Of a stretch of 64,000 nucleotides of DNA, positions 44,701-57,643 are shown piece after piece. The notes under the pieces are model-generated. The model was not told where the DNA came from. It made no database searches and saw only the letters and a program-made list of their open reading frames with translations. The translations under genes were made by a program, and so were the position numbers. This DNA is from Phycomyces blakesleeanus NRRL 1555(-) (taxonomy: Eukaryota > Mucoromycota > Mucoromycetes > Mucorales > Phycomycetaceae): the NCBI RefSeq assembly GCF_001638985.1, contig NW_017265135.1, positions 3,061,545 to 3,125,544 on the forward strand. Reading direction: 5' to 3'. Positions within the stretch are counted from its first letter, which is position 1, and every line of letters starts with the position of its first letter.

Positions 44701-47036
44701 ATGTCTGGATTCGTATGTACATTAATGCTTAATTATTACCACTAAAGCATTTCCCATTATTTACAGAATGACGATCTCTCAAGCCTTTTTCCTCAATCAT
44801 TCGGAGCAAAGAAAAAGACTCCTGTAGCTAGTAAAGCGACTTCCGGAAACGGTGATTGGGATGCTCTGCGTGACTTTTTACCAACTTCATTCGGAAAACA
44901 AAAGAAGGAGAAGGATGTGTCGCTAGAGTTTGAGAAGACCAAGAGAGAGGTAATAATAGCGACAGTGTAAATAAAAGTAGTAATATAAAGAAACTGCCTC
45001 ATCTAAAAATGATCCAATTCTAGGATCTAATTCCAGCAGGTGACAAGCGAGCACGCATCGAAACAAGTCAAGGATCAAATAAATCTGTTACTAAAGAGAA
45101 AGAGCTAAGCGATGATAATGAAGACGATGAAGACGATGACGACGATGACGACAATGAGGAAGTTGAGGCATCTTCGGACGTACTTCCCATTACTCATGAA
45201 ATCAGATTACGAGATCATCAAAGAACAGTGTCAGCATTGACTCTGGATCCTTCGGGATCGCGTCTAATTACAGGTGGATATGACTACGAAGTCAAATTCT
45301 GGGATTTCTCTGGTATGGACAAGTCATTTCGTCCTTTCCGTACCCTCGAGCCATGTCCTGGACATCAGGTGCATGATGTTCTGTACTCTCTCACTGGTGA
45401 TTCTTTTTTGGCAATTACTGGTAGTGCCCGTGCCAAGCTATATGATCGCAATGGACTTGAGCTGTGTGAATACATGAAAGGAGATCCTTATATTCGTGAT
45501 TTGCGCCATACCGATGGACATGTGGGAGCACTGACAGGTGGTGCATGGCACCCCACAGATCGCAAGACATTTATTACGTCTTCGCAAGATGGTACCATTC
45601 GTTTATGGGATGTTGATAATAAGCGTAGACAAAAAGCTGTCATTCCTTACAAATCACGCGAGCGAGGTGGTCGCTCTTCTGCAACTGCTGTGTCTTATAG
45701 TCATGATGGAAAAACGATTGCAGGTGCTTTTCAAGATGGTACATTGAATTTGTGGGACACTTCGAGTTCGTTTTTGAGACCTGTTATGGCTGTTCCTGAT
45801 GCTCACCAAAAGCAATCTGAAACATCTTCCGTGGTCTTTTCTCGGGATGGACATACTTTGGTAACTCGCGGTGGTGACGACTCTGTGAAGCTGTGGGACA
45901 CTCGTAATATCAAAAAACCAGTGCGTACAGCCTACAATCTCGAGGTTGTCAACCCTCAGGCTAATGTGATATTTAGTCCTGACGAACGCCTTATCCTGAC
46001 AGGTGAGGTTCAAAAAAGATGAATGACTGTGAAGTCTGATATCTGACATGTGTATGTATATGTTTTTGTAGGCACATCTGTACCCAAAGGAGAAGGGTAC
46101 GGAAAGTTAGTCATGATGGATCGTGAAACACTCGAGATCAGAAGAACAATGAGTAAGTATTATTAAAAAAATCTTTCTTTTCCTCTTTTTACTTTATTTT
46201 AACACATTATACCCCAGGTGTCAACCAATCAAGTGTAGTTAAGGTTCTCTGGCACCCTCGCATTAATCAAGTAAGTGTTTCGTACTATTAATGCTATTAA
46301 TCAAATCAATAATTCTAATTTAATTATATGTATCTTATTGATAATTTCTAGATTGTGACAGGAAGTGCCGATGGTACCGTGAGTGTATTTTATAGCCCAA
46401 CTCACTCTGTCCGTGGTGCCAAACTGTGCGTCGTAAAGGAAGCCAAGAAACGTGCAGTGGATGACTATGAAATCGATCGTCCAATTATTACACCTCATGC
46501 CCTCCCAATGTTCAGAGATGATGAGCCTAGAAGCTCTAAAAGAAAGAGAGAGAAACTGAGAAGAGACCCAAAGGTGTCTCATCGTCCAGGTATGAACCAC
46601 TTTGCAAAAAAAAATTGGCCAGAGATACTGACGCTAGTTATAGAAATGCCTGTCAATGGACCTGGAAAGGGTGGAAGAGTTGGTTTGAACGAGCAGCAGG
46701 CTGTAATTGCTGGCTTTTCTAAAGACACTACAAGAGGTAAGCTGAGCAGCTAAAAAATAATCCAGTCTGTCCGTTATATTTATATTTATATTTCTTTCAG
46801 ACGAGGACCCTCGAGAGGCACTTCTCAGATATGCAGATGCTGCTGAGAAAGATCCCATGTGGGTCAGTAATGGTAAGTAAAATAATTTAATTATGCTATA
46901 ATCGCTGGATATTAATTCTTTTACAATGAATAATAATCTTATGTTGCGTTGTGTTTTATTTTATTTTATTTCAGTTTACAAATCAACACAGCCTAAACCG
47001 GTATTTGCAGAAGAACAAGAACAAGAAAGCGAATAA
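44701..47036 (+). CDS. WDR70: WD40-repeat protein WDR70 (gastrulation-defective homologue)
   Basis: Eight exons (44,701-44,712; 44,767-44,949; 45,024-46,002; 46,072-46,152; 46,218-46,270; 46,352-46,736; 46,801-46,872; 46,975-47,036) give 608 residues. The first exon is a 12-nt microexon (MSGF). The N-terminus is polar and includes DLSSLFPQSFGAKKK, followed by an acidic run. WD40 blades include SALTLDPSGSRLITGGYDYE, KTFITSSQDGTIRLWDVDN, GTLNLWDTSS and IVTGSADGTVSVFY. Family-typical segments are IDRPIITPHALPMFRD and HRPGMNHFAKKNWPE near the C-terminus. WDR70 works with CUL4-DDB1 to promote H2B ubiquitination at DNA breaks. The stop lies 40 bp from the DHFR stop on the other strand. Confidence 0.9.
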
Positions 47037-47076
47037 AGAAAAGAAAATACACACATACACATACACATACACACAA

Positions 47077-47790
47077 TCATATACGTACATAAAGAAGAAA
47101 TTCATAATCGAGATTTTCATGGCTCTGTATTCCCTCTGGAACAATTTCTTGTATGAATGCTTCTAATTCTTCATGGCTTGCAAGACGAAATATTCTGAGA
47201 TCTATCTGTGGCATAAAGGTATCGCACTCGATGGGTTCTTTGGTGTAAATAAGTGTCAACAATATGTGTGTGGACTGAGGCAAGACCATGGCTTCCTCGT
47301 AGACTTTTTCGCCGCCTAGGACAAAGATACGCCCACCCGTCTTTTGGCTTTCTTCAATCCCGTCTGAGAGAGCTTGGGAAATACTGTTTGACAGGGAAAC
47401 ATTGCGAAACTTGTCTACAGCATATCTTTATACGACAAAATACGACAAAATATAACACAGATTCTGAGAAAGTTTTGATAACTGAGACTAGCCTATGCTT
47501 ACTGACATGTTGTAATCTGGATTACGTGAAACAACAATATTAAATCTGTCTTCCATTGGAATTCCTCGCATAGGAATCGATTCCCAAGACAGACGTCCCA
47601 TAATCACAACATTGTGCCAGTCTTGATCATCGACTCGATTCAATGGGGTGTCGACGTATTTCTTTGTAGTCACATGATTAAGCCATTTAGTATCAGCTGG
47701 AATGTACCAGGGCAAGTCTTGCTTGTACCCGATTCCTCTAGTATCTGAGAGGGCGGCTGCCATAAGAACGACTATATTTTGTTTGGTCAT
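47077..47790 (-). CDS. DHFR: Dihydrofolate reductase
   Basis: Two exons (47,790-47,507; 47,425-47,077) give 210 residues. It reduces dihydrofolate to tetrahydrofolate with NADPH for thymidylate and purine synthesis. Visible signatures are VVLMAAALSDTRGIGYKQDL with PWYIPAD, VVIMGRLSWESIPMRGIP (NADPH-binding loop), NIVVSRNPDYN, RIFVLGGEKVYEEAM, and the final strand YEFLLYVRI. A GTCAGT donor is needed to keep the frame at the exon junction; the stronger GTAAGC four bases on would give a wrong frame. Length is close to other fungal DHFRs. Only 68 bp separate its start from the stop of the upstream cyclophilin gene. Confidence 0.95.
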
Positions 47791-47858
47791 GGTTGCGAAT
47801 TAAGATGTTTCGAGATTCTGTTCAATTGTTTTTTCTTTTTCTTTTTTCAAAGCGTCTT

Positions 47859-48760
47859 TCATTTTCCGTCACCGCAGTCCACAATAGTGATATTAGTGAG
47901 GGGTTTCTCGCCCTGAACTGATACATTGTTGATTTCAGTCAAAACCTCCAGGCCATCAATTACACGACCAAATATAACATATTTGCCGTTAATCTTTCCA
48001 AACTGAGCTGGATTCGTGTCTTTATCTCCAAGAGTAATAAAAAACTGAGATGTATTCGAGTTCTTGCCTAAGTGCGATACAAGTTTAACGACTTGAGACA
48101 TTTTGCAAAGCATGGAAGCTTATTATTAATAGTTGCATACCAGAGTTTGCCATAGCAACCATTCCACACTGCGAATATTGCTTTGATAAGCCTGGCTTCT
48201 CATCGTTAAATTTTCCATTATATATGCTGTCTCCTCCTGATCCATCACCTTATTTTCAACATCAATTGTAAGATTTGTATTATTATTATCTTTTGCTTTT
48301 GCTCTTGCTTTTTTATTAAAACTAGCATTAGTACTATACCTCTTGTTACATCACCACCTTGAACCATAAAGTTTGGGGAAAGGCGAAACATCAAAGTTCC
48401 CTTGTAGTGAAGTGGTTTTTTTGAACTTTTCCCGATTTTGCCACCTTTGCAAAGTGTAGCAAAGTTCTCACAGGTCTTAGGACAGTCTTTGTCAAAAAGT
48501 TCAATAACAAGTCGTCCACCCCTCAGTTTCTGGGGAGGATCTACTAGCCATGCCTCATTCTGTGCAGTAGGATCATTTGCAAGGATGTCTCGTAAGGTGT
48601 CTTTTTCGGTAGATGATATTTGATCAAGCTCATTGCTGGAAAATCCATAACTTGCTCCCCATTGAGTGACCCAATTCTTCACACTGGCATGACGAGAGCA
48701 TTCATCTTCATGCCGAGTAATGTCACCAATTGCAATATCGAAATAAGCGTATCTAGTCAT
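47859..48760 (-). CDS. Cyclophilin-type peptidyl-prolyl isomerase with insertion
   Basis: Three exons (48,760-48,340; 48,248-48,141; 48,067-47,859) give 245 residues, against about 165 for a plain cyclophilin. [11 protein letters not shown] (3-13) looks like strand 1. About 65 extra residues follow (14-80, Trp-containing, with [20 protein letters not shown]), and only then the usual [20 protein letters not shown]. The core is otherwise normal: [17 protein letters not shown] (R126, F131, Q134), [20 protein letters not shown] (Q184, F186) and [17 protein letters not shown]. The His of the usual GKH-VVFG is Tyr (206) and the cyclosporin-contact Trp is not present, so drug binding may be weak. 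It probably acts on Pro peptide bonds; substrate unknown. Confidence 0.88.
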
Positions 48761-50505
48761 ATTTCCAATCAAATTAAAATATAGAAGGAGAGAGAATAGA
48801 CAAACATGTATTTGGGCTGTTGAAGGGATTAAGTCTTTGGGTTGATGCTAAGGGCTCTCTAAGCCACGTTTTTGTGTATTTAATTAAATTCGGTTTTGCT
48901 CTATATAACTCTCTATCTATTATGACATGCCAATCTATTTGACCGTTAATTATTATAAGATATATGTTATATGAGGCAACAGGTAGAACTTATAGCATTC
49001 TCGGGAATTTGGACCAAGAACCTTAGCGCTTTTTTAAAGAAAAAAAAAGTCTTCTAGTACTGCTGTTGATAATAAATAACTTTATCAAAAATAAAAGCCA
49101 AATCCGTATGATACACAGTTATAGAAGTTTAAAAAAGGAGTAAAAATGTACTATTCTACTGATTTGTGTTTAATGATATGCAATACGAGAATTTGGATAA
49201 AAATAAGAAAAGTAACAAATTGAAACAGATCTTTTTCACTTATTATTTGGGTAGCAATTTAGTGCAAACATGCATATTTCTACTGTCACTGGATAGTATT
49301 CTTGTGATAATAAGCTTTAGTATTTCAGACTATACTCCTAGAACAGAAGTTAGTGATGAATTATTTGATTTTCTTGAATAACCTTTTATTATTAATATCA
49401 GCCGGTTTAAGTATTTAAGATCAATAGAACATTTGGCTTGACAGCTTATAGAGAATATGTTGGAAAGGAAATAAAAGGCTAAAAATGTATTTATGAAAGT
49501 TTAGGTCCAAGAGTAAACTTACCAAGCTATTGGAGAAATAATAAAGTAGAGAGAGGGGCGGAATTTTATGTACATGTCTGTCAATTAAAATTGAGAAGAG
49601 AATCCGACTACACTATGCATGATTCTTATGTATAATTCCAAGAGCGTGTTATCAAAGGATATAATAAAAATATCAAGGCGTTAGACCAGATCTTTATATA
49701 CATAGCTCTATTATTATTGCTGAAAAGGAAGAAGTTGTCATGGTACAGTTTTTCAGACAGAGAAAAATAAGGCCGACTTTTCTAGAATACAAGACGTTGA
49801 CTAGTATGTTTCTACATACTAAAATTGGTTGTCTTTTGCAATATCAAATATTATGAAGGATTGTATATAATGGTACCCAGACTGAAAGGACATCCCTACC
49901 CCCCTGTAGTGTACTACACATACACGAAGAACAGGGTAACCCAGCTTGATCTCTGTTTTCAACCATATAAAACATAAAGAAAATCCCAGCCTGTGGTTTG
50001 TAGTAATTATATGCTAATGCCAATATATAGTTGTATATGAATTTCATTCTTAATTTTCATCTTTCAGTTGTTCTATTTATAGATTTATAGCCTCAAAGTA
50101 CAGTGTTCGCCATAGCTGGTTGTCGAGACCTTTAAACAGTGCAGGGCAGTCAAAGCTTTCCAATAGTTTGCTGCACCAGAACAGACCTCTGTGCTTTTAT
50201 AATTTTTTTTTATTTTTCCACGTTTCGTATAAACTCCGCTATTCAGATAGGTTTAGACACTCGGAGCGCTTCCAAATCGAGTTACCCCTTCAGCCTATTT
50301 TCCTTTTATGAGGGTGCATGCTGGTATATATTAAAATACCGAACACTTTCTATGCTATTTTTGGCTCCATTTTTATTTTTAATTTTTATTTTTATTTTTA
50401 AAAAAAGGACACAAAACTAGACGATTCTCTGACTTTTCTTTTCCCTCTCTCACACGCACACGCACACTCTTACTCTCTCATCTTTATTCATCACCAAATC
50501 TCACA
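48761..50505. other. Gene-poor spacer, cyclophilin and AGM1 promoters
   Basis: AT-rich, 1.7 kb between two divergent genes. I see only short unsupported ORFs. A pyrimidine-rich stretch (about 50,430-50,490) precedes the AGM1 start. Confidence 0.55.
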
Positions 50506-53179
50506 ATGACATCCTTTGACTACAGCTCCATCAAATCCAACATTATTGCTCACAAGGTTGAGTCCTACACCTACACCTATGGAACTGCTGGATTCCGTAC
50601 AAAGTATGTTTTGCAACAGTTAAAACTAATGAAATATTAACGCGACTTTATGATTTTTTTTTCAGGGCTGAGTTGCTGGATTCAGTTATGTACAAGGTTG
50701 GTATCTTGGCTACCCTTCGTTCCAAGAAGCTCGGTGGTGCCACTATTGGTGTCATGATTACTGCTTCCCACAACCCAGAAGAGGTATGCATAATTTATAT
50801 TTTGAATGACAGGAGATATCAAATAATCAATCAAACAATCAATCAATCTATCGATCCATACATTGTTCAGCACAAACTTAAACTAACAATAAATCTTTAA
50901 GGACAATGGTGTCAAGTTGGTCGATCCTCGAGGCGAGATGCTCGAGCAGTCCTGGGAAGGTTATGCTACCAGCCTCGCAAACGCAAAGGGTGGTGATGCT
51001 TTGGCTGAAGTAGTCGAGGAAATCGTTGCTGCAAACAAGATCGACACTGAAGCTCCTGCTGCTGTTATTTACGGTTATGACACAAGGTATTTTTTTATGC
51101 TACGCGCGTTTGTGCGTCTGTGCCTGTGCCTGCGCGTCTGCATGTATGCGTGCATACATACGTGTGTGTGTGTGTGTACGTGCGCGTATGTTCACACGAT
51201 ATACTTGCTCAGATATTAAATTCTTTCTTTTGTTTCAATATTGATCAGACCAAGCTGTGCTGAGCTTGTCAAGTGTCTCGAGCTCGGATTGGAGGTCTCG
51301 GGTGCTAAGGCCACAAACTTTGGATTAAAGACCACTCCCATGCTTCACTATCTTGTTCGTTGCATTAACACAGCCAACACCAGTGACTCTTATGGTGAGC
51401 CCACTGAAGAAGGTTACTACAAGAAGCTCTCCGAGGCATTCAAGACTTCAGTTGTAAGTTTGAAGGGGTGAAGGGGTTTCTTTTTGCTCTAAAGAATAAT
51501 AATCAAACTAAAAATCAAGGGGATGGAAGTGTGGGTGAATTAGGAGATGCGCAAAGGGGGAGGGGGTGAGATCATAAAACCTTAAATAAAATAAAATACT
51601 CATCTCTTTTTGTTACATCTGTAGAAAGGAAAGTCTCGTCTTTCTCCTCTTACTGTTGACTGCGCTAATGGTGTTGGTGCTCCCAAGCTCCGTGAGTTTC
51701 TCCGTTACCTCCCCGAAGATGTCTTGTCTGTAAACATCATGAACGATGATGTCACCTCACTTGGCAAGCTCAACAAAGATGTAAGTTTATCAGATAATTA
51801 AAAGGCTAATGTACAGCACAAAAAAGAAGAATAATAAAAGCGACTTGGGTGTATTTATTAACGGTTGTTATGTCCCGTTCGTTGTATTATAATGTAGTGT
51901 GGTGCTGATTACGTAAAGACCCAGCAGAGAGCCCCTCCCGGTTCCAAGATTGCTCCCGGAAGCAGATTCTGTTCATATGATGGCGATGCCGATCGTATTG
52001 TTTACTACTTTGTTGACTCTAGTAAGCTTAGTTCATAACACTTTTAAAAGCACACACACACTTGCTCATGCGCGCTGTTGATACTAATATCTTATGGTCA
52101 TTAGACGGTACATTCAGACTGTTGGATGGTGACAAGATTGCTGGTCTTGCTGCCATGTTTATCATGGAACTCGTCCACGATGCTGGTATTAGCTCCATCA
52201 AAGTCGGTGTCGTACAAACCGCATATGCCAACGGAAGTTCCACAAACTATCTCACCAAAGTATTGGTGAGTTTAAAATATATATTTATTTATATTTGGTG
52301 TTTAATAAGAGAGAGAAAGAGAGGGAGAGAATATGTAGAACAAAAAGAAATAACCTGACTTAATAATAACATTTTGTAAACCTCTTAGAATGTCCCTGTC
52401 TCTTGTGTATCAACTGGCGTTAAGCATCTTCACCACGAGGCTGAGAAGTACGATGTTGGTGTTTACTTTGAAGCCAACGGTCACGGAACTGTTCTCTTTA
52501 GCCCTGAAGCTCTCAACACAATCAAGACTACTGAAGCGTAAGAAATTAAAATTAACGCCAATTCAATATCTTATATTACATTATATTAACGATATATATA
52601 TGTATGTATGTATGTATGTATATAGTAAGACACCTGCACAAAAACATGCCATTGATCAGCTCCAGGCTTTGACAGAGTTGATTAACCAGACTGTCGGTGA
52701 TGCTATCTCTGATATGCTTTTGGTCGAGACCATCCTCACTAACCGTCAGTGGACCTGTGAGGAGTGGAACCAGGCTTACACTGACCTCCCCAACCGTCTT
52801 GTCAAGGTTGTTGTTAAAGACAGACACATCTTCAAGACCACAAATGCTGAGCGCCAGCTTGTTGAACCTGTCGGTCTTCAGGGAGAAATCGATGCTCTTG
52901 TAGCAAAGTATGCCAACGGCAGATCTTTCGTTCGGTAAGAATTCTATTTTGTTTCATTCGTAGTATTATAAGTACACATACGCGTTTGTGTGTATATGTA
53001 TTTACTTAACATATGTATTTATTTATTTAATACGAATCAGTGCTTCTGGAACTGAGGACGCTGTTCGTGTATATGCTGAGGCATCCACCCGTGCTGAAAC
53101 CGATGAGCTTGCATCCAAGGTAGCTCAGCTTGTTTATGACCGCGCTGGTGGTGTTGGTGGTCGTCCCTTGTCGTCTTAA
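50506..53179 (+). CDS. AGM1: Phosphoacetylglucosamine mutase
   Basis: Ten exons (50,506-50,603; 50,666-50,783; 50,902-51,086; 51,249-51,453; 51,625-51,780; 51,898-52,021; 52,105-52,265; 52,389-52,537; 52,626-52,934; 53,041-53,179) give 547 residues. It interconverts GlcNAc-6-P and GlcNAc-1-P on the way to UDP-GlcNAc for chitin and glycoproteins. Motifs: catalytic serine S67 in [20 protein letters not shown]; metal-binding DGDADR (282-287); sugar-binding YFEANGHGT; and phosphate-binding [12 protein letters not shown] (from 502). Codon use is richer in C-ending codons (GTC, CTC, ACC) than in its neighbours, consistent with high expression. Confidence 0.96.
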
Positions 53180-53439
53180 ATATTCCCATACACATATGCA
53201 CAAGGTAGCATAAAGAACAAAACAACAATAACAACAATAACAACAGCAGCAACAGCAGCAGAAAGCATAGCAAACCACAAATAAAGAACATCAGAAAAGA
53301 TAATATCCCATAATATATTTTGCTTGTTTGTTTGTCCAGACCTGTTGATAGGATCAGATTAATCAAAAGTCTCTGAATGAGTGGAACATAAGAGAAGACT
53401 ATAGCTCATACAGATACACAATACATATATTTGTGCCTA

Positions 53440-53525
<86 letters not shown>

Positions 53526-54218
53526 TCTGTGTCTGTATATGGAGTACACATATTCTCCAACAAATACCCCCCTCCCCTGCAAACACATTTATTTCACAGT
53601 ATTGGTGTCTTTGACTTTTGCTCTTTAAACTGATTAAATTGGTTGTTATAATATATCGAAGATAGAAAGAGATGATTATTTGACTACTACATCCTGAAAA
53701 TACTAGTATATTTAATGGATTTAATAAACGAATCTTGTCGTTTTCCATTCTTTCTAAAATATTTATTTATTTATTTATTTATTTATTTCAAATAAAATAC
53801 CCAGGCCATTTAATACATAGTCTTCTTTTACATGAGCTTTACACAGCTATATTGGCACCCACAACCACAAGATTAGAGTCAGCTTCATTTTTTTATTACT
53901 GCTTAGCAAAATGAAAAAGGTTCCATAAATCCCTACATTGCTAGCTATCATTTATTGTGCAGTACATCTCTATAAGAAAATAATCTAATGCTTTATTTAC
54001 TCAAAAGTCTAGTAATATCAAGTTGAATACATATAAACACACACACTCTCTTATACATCAGCACATATGTATGTGTGTATATATAAGTATTACATAAATG
54101 ATTGAGTGAGTGAGTGAGTGAATGAGTGAGTGCATCTATAGATGTATACACACATATATACACAATAATAAATCATCAAATGTACGACTCTTCAAAGTTA
54201 TTTCGTGTGTATACATAG
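53180..54218. other. Convergent 3' spacer AGM1 / M28 peptidase
   Basis: Contains AAC/AGC trinucleotide repeats right after the AGM1 stop (53,220-53,262), the hexamer array at 53,441-53,538, an ATTT tract at 53,757-53,788 and GAGT repeats at 54,103-54,131. No gene seen. Confidence 0.6.
53441..53538. repeat. (GCCTGT)14 hexamer minisatellite
   Basis: Fourteen exact GCCTGT units (53,441-53,524) followed by two GTCTGT variants. Because the unit is six bases, all frames stay open (Leu-Cys, Val-Pro, Ala-Gln dipeptides), which generates spurious ORFs on both strands. It lies about 260 bp after the AGM1 stop. Confidence 0.95.
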
Positions 54219-56652
54219 TTACAAATGCCAGACTTGAACTACCGAGCTCAGCCAGGTTGGTGTCGTCCAAATCGGCATTGCCTTACGAAGCTCTGTCAGA
54301 ACACCTACACCACCTACCAGGCGTTCTGCGCCCAAGCCAGCAAAGTTCTCGGTCTCCAATCCAGTAAACTGGAATCTCATCTTCCATTCTCCCGCTTCTG
54401 CCAATGCACTTTCTGATTCGGGGACCTTGACTGACAAGGTAAACTTCCAGCCATCATTGCCATGGCCAGTGATTTGGCGGACTATGTAGTGAGCAGAATT
54501 CTCCTGAGGTTCTTCGCCCTCAATACTCCAAGATACCACAGCTCCATCAAAGCTGATCACATTCCAGATATAGCCGGGTGATAGGGAGACAACAGTAAAG
54601 GTACGTATCCCGGTCTGAGGATCGTAGGTGTCATCGTGTACCGAAAGTGAAGGGAAGGGTCCATCGACTAGACTGAGAAGATTTGGTGTGTCGGCTAATT
54701 CCTTATCCGAAATCTTGGAGCGAATAAAAGCCGTAGAATCAAACTTGTAGCCACCCAAGAATGCGCTAAAAGGATACACAACATCCCAGTCATTTTCACC
54801 TTCAAGCTTAACATGACGAATGGGAGCAGCTTCTAGCTTGTTTTCGATAGTGTCCACAATATTATGGATGTAAGGTCCATAGTCAGCTTCAGCAAGACCA
54901 ATTGACATCTCTCCCGAAGTAAGGTTCTTCAGATGCTGAATGTAACTATTATTATTATTATTTTAAAAATAAATAAAAGAAGGTAGGAGAAGCAGTTAAT
55001 ATTCATTGTTTCCAGAAATTCTAAATGTATGTTATTTGATATATATAATTATAAAGCATAAAAACTCACATTCTCTTGGGGTGAAGTTCATCATAAGGGA
55101 ATGCCCAACCTCCATATTTTCCTCCGCTAATCATGACAGATACAAGCACCAAACTTTGTATTGCGACAAGGAAGACGATAATCTTGCCAAGAAACTTCTT
55201 TCCGAAACGATGGACATGAGCGAGTGTAGGGAGAGTGGTCATGAATGTCACCATGCCAAACATGATAGAGACAATCAAATCAACAGGAGCATCTACACCC
55301 ATGCGTCCAGTGAGGGGAACAAAAATATCGATAAGAGAGTACGAGTAGCCGTTGTACAAGAGAGCGATTGGGAATACAGTGAAGAGATATGTGAGCTTAT
55401 GAACCTTGGGTTGACGGATCTTGTCTCTTCTTTGGCCCGAAGTGAGGTAAAGATCGTTAACAGCACAGGCAGCAAGAAGAATAAAGCTGTAGATCCACAG
55501 GAGATAAGAACTGGCGATCCCTGTCTGGGTAGTGAAGCCAGTAAAGGTTATAAAGAATGCCAAGATGGAAATAAGTGTGCCGTATTCCATATCCACATGC
55601 TGAGGACCAGGCAGATAGTACGAAAGATATTGTGCGCCATAAGCACCAATATATGACATAGGACCAAATATGAGATAGGGATACCATTCTCTTGCAAACC
55701 AACACATGTTGCGTCCCATAAAATCGGAAGTAATTAGTAGAGCAATTGTGACTGGCAAAAGCAAGGAAGCCAACAAACTGAGCAGGATTGAGAATATAGA
55801 CTTGACATATGAGATGAGAATATTTCCCACTGTTCTATAAGGCGATGACTTGGTGGTATTTTTGACGGTGTAGGCAAAGAAAACAAGACTGATGATTACA
55901 GTCGAAGTTTGAAGAATATAGGCAGTTTTCCATGAATATGAAACAAAGAAAAGACCTAAAATCCACCATTAATTATCGGCTAAAATAATAAATCGAAAGC
56001 TCATATTATAAATGACACAAAATAATAAATTTAATTACCATGAATATCAAAGAAAACTACGTCACTGGCCTGCTCAATATTATCCATAGTGGTGTTCAAT
56101 GCTAGATAGTTCACAATAGCCAATGTATTTTCCCCAAGATGCTGAATAGCTCCAGGCTCAAGATGCTCAACAATATCCAGGTGGGTGTGATACAAGTATG
56201 AGTTCTTGTAAATGGCCAAGTCAATGCCAGTAAGGTTTCCGTATTGTACAAATTGTCTAAAATCGGTGTCTGAAAGAATAAGCCCAGTCCGGAATACATC
56301 ATTGGCCTGTTAAATTATTGTTTGACAGATTAGAATTGGCATCATTAATGAGTCTCAAGGCAGAAAATAAAAAGAAAATTGGTTACCATGACAGTTCCAT
56401 GGGGATAAGGTGCTTGTTTATAGGCTTCAATCATCTCCCTTGAGTTGGCTTGGAATAGAATTTCAGCGCCAGTCGTACCACAAGAATCAATGTTTACCAC
56501 AGCACGAATACTGTCTGATGCTATTAGTATTTAGAGTCTTTTGTTTTTTTTTATTAACACTTTTAAAACTTACGTATCCTTGAGAGCATGTTTTGTGATG
56601 AACATATGAGAAGCGTCCTGTAATGTTTCCTCTGCACCGTTGAACACTAAAC

Positions 56653-56686
<34 letters not shown>

Positions 56687-57643
56687 GAGAGAGATAAGAA
56701 TAAGCTAAATGAAACCTAGATGTTTTATGGACTTTTTTTTTATCCATTACTTACAAAACACAATTGAGTTTTTGTAAGAAGTCCAGTCGCGTTGACTGAG
56801 TACACGGATAATCTCTAACATCACGGCAGTACCAGATCCATCATCACTCGCGCCGCGTGAGCCCAGAGTAGTATCAAAATGAGAGTTCATCAGAATTGCG
56901 TTTTTCTCACAGCTTCTGTCATTCTGTCCAATTGTGCTGTCTTCAGGGCAGGACAAACGTACGATAATATTTGTCACATTTACGTACTGCTTTAATACCA
57001 CTATTTGAAATATTAGCACAAAGTCCAGTATTTCTTTTTTTTGTATATTTGTGTATTTGTCTGTGGTTTGGAAGCTACCCCTTCAATTATAGACACAAAC
57101 ACAACCACACACAGGTACTTACTCTTGTCTAGGATATCAAAACGATGACTACCAGTCTCCTGCTGAACCCACATTTCAAACTTTGGTGCGCCAGGGATGC
57201 CCTGAGCCTTTTTCTTGTGTGAATCGAGTACTCCTTCCAAATATTCAAACGTCTGCTTTTCCTCTGTAGTACCAACAATACCTAAGCAACAAAAATAAAA
57301 ATGTGTTCACGGCTTAGCACATGGACAAACGCACAGAGTCGTGCGCCACTGTATTCTTATTAGACTTACGATAACCAATGGTTTCACTAAGATAAGCCAT
57401 TGTTTCTACGGCATTATATTCTGAGAACTCATTTAAGCCAGTTTCAGGGTTAATGCCTCTGTGGGTTTTTGGTTCTGGTAGTCTATAGTGAAGGTGTTTT
57501 GCGATGACAATTGCGAGGAGACAGTATACGATGATTCTGAACCATGAAGCTAAGGCACCAGGTCGAGATGTCAGTGATTCTGCAACGTCTGACGCGTATA
57601 GTGTTGCTCCAGAACTTCCTGATTTCTTGCGTAGTGTTGCCAT
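54219..57643 (-). CDS. ERMP1-type membrane metallopeptidase (M28 family)
   Basis: Eight exons (57,643-57,370; 57,281-57,123; 57,000-56,755; 56,646-56,574; 56,510-56,387; 56,306-56,039; 55,955-55,070; 54,945-54,219) give 918 residues. One N-terminal TM (FRIIVYCLLAIVIAKHL) precedes the lumenal M28 domain with its metal ligands: H185 in MNSHFDTTLG, D197 in GASDDGSG, catalytic E232 and ligand E233 in FNGAEE, D259 in IDSCGTTGAE, and H332 in YHTHLD. Exon 7 encodes many more membrane helices (for example SIFSILLSLLASLLLPVTIA). A C-terminal lumenal domain follows. ERMP1/Felix-ina proteins reside in the ER membrane; the fungal vacuolar protease Pff1 is a relative. Its natural substrates are unclear. 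Confidence 0.92.

Noticed and set aside
49166..49381. 71-codon plus-strand ORF between the cyclophilin and AGM1 genes
   Set aside because: AT-driven composition, no recognisable features, no transcript signals.
53406..53748. ORFs of 60-103 codons on both strands
   Set aside because: Produced by the GCCTGT hexamer array, which cannot generate stops in any frame.
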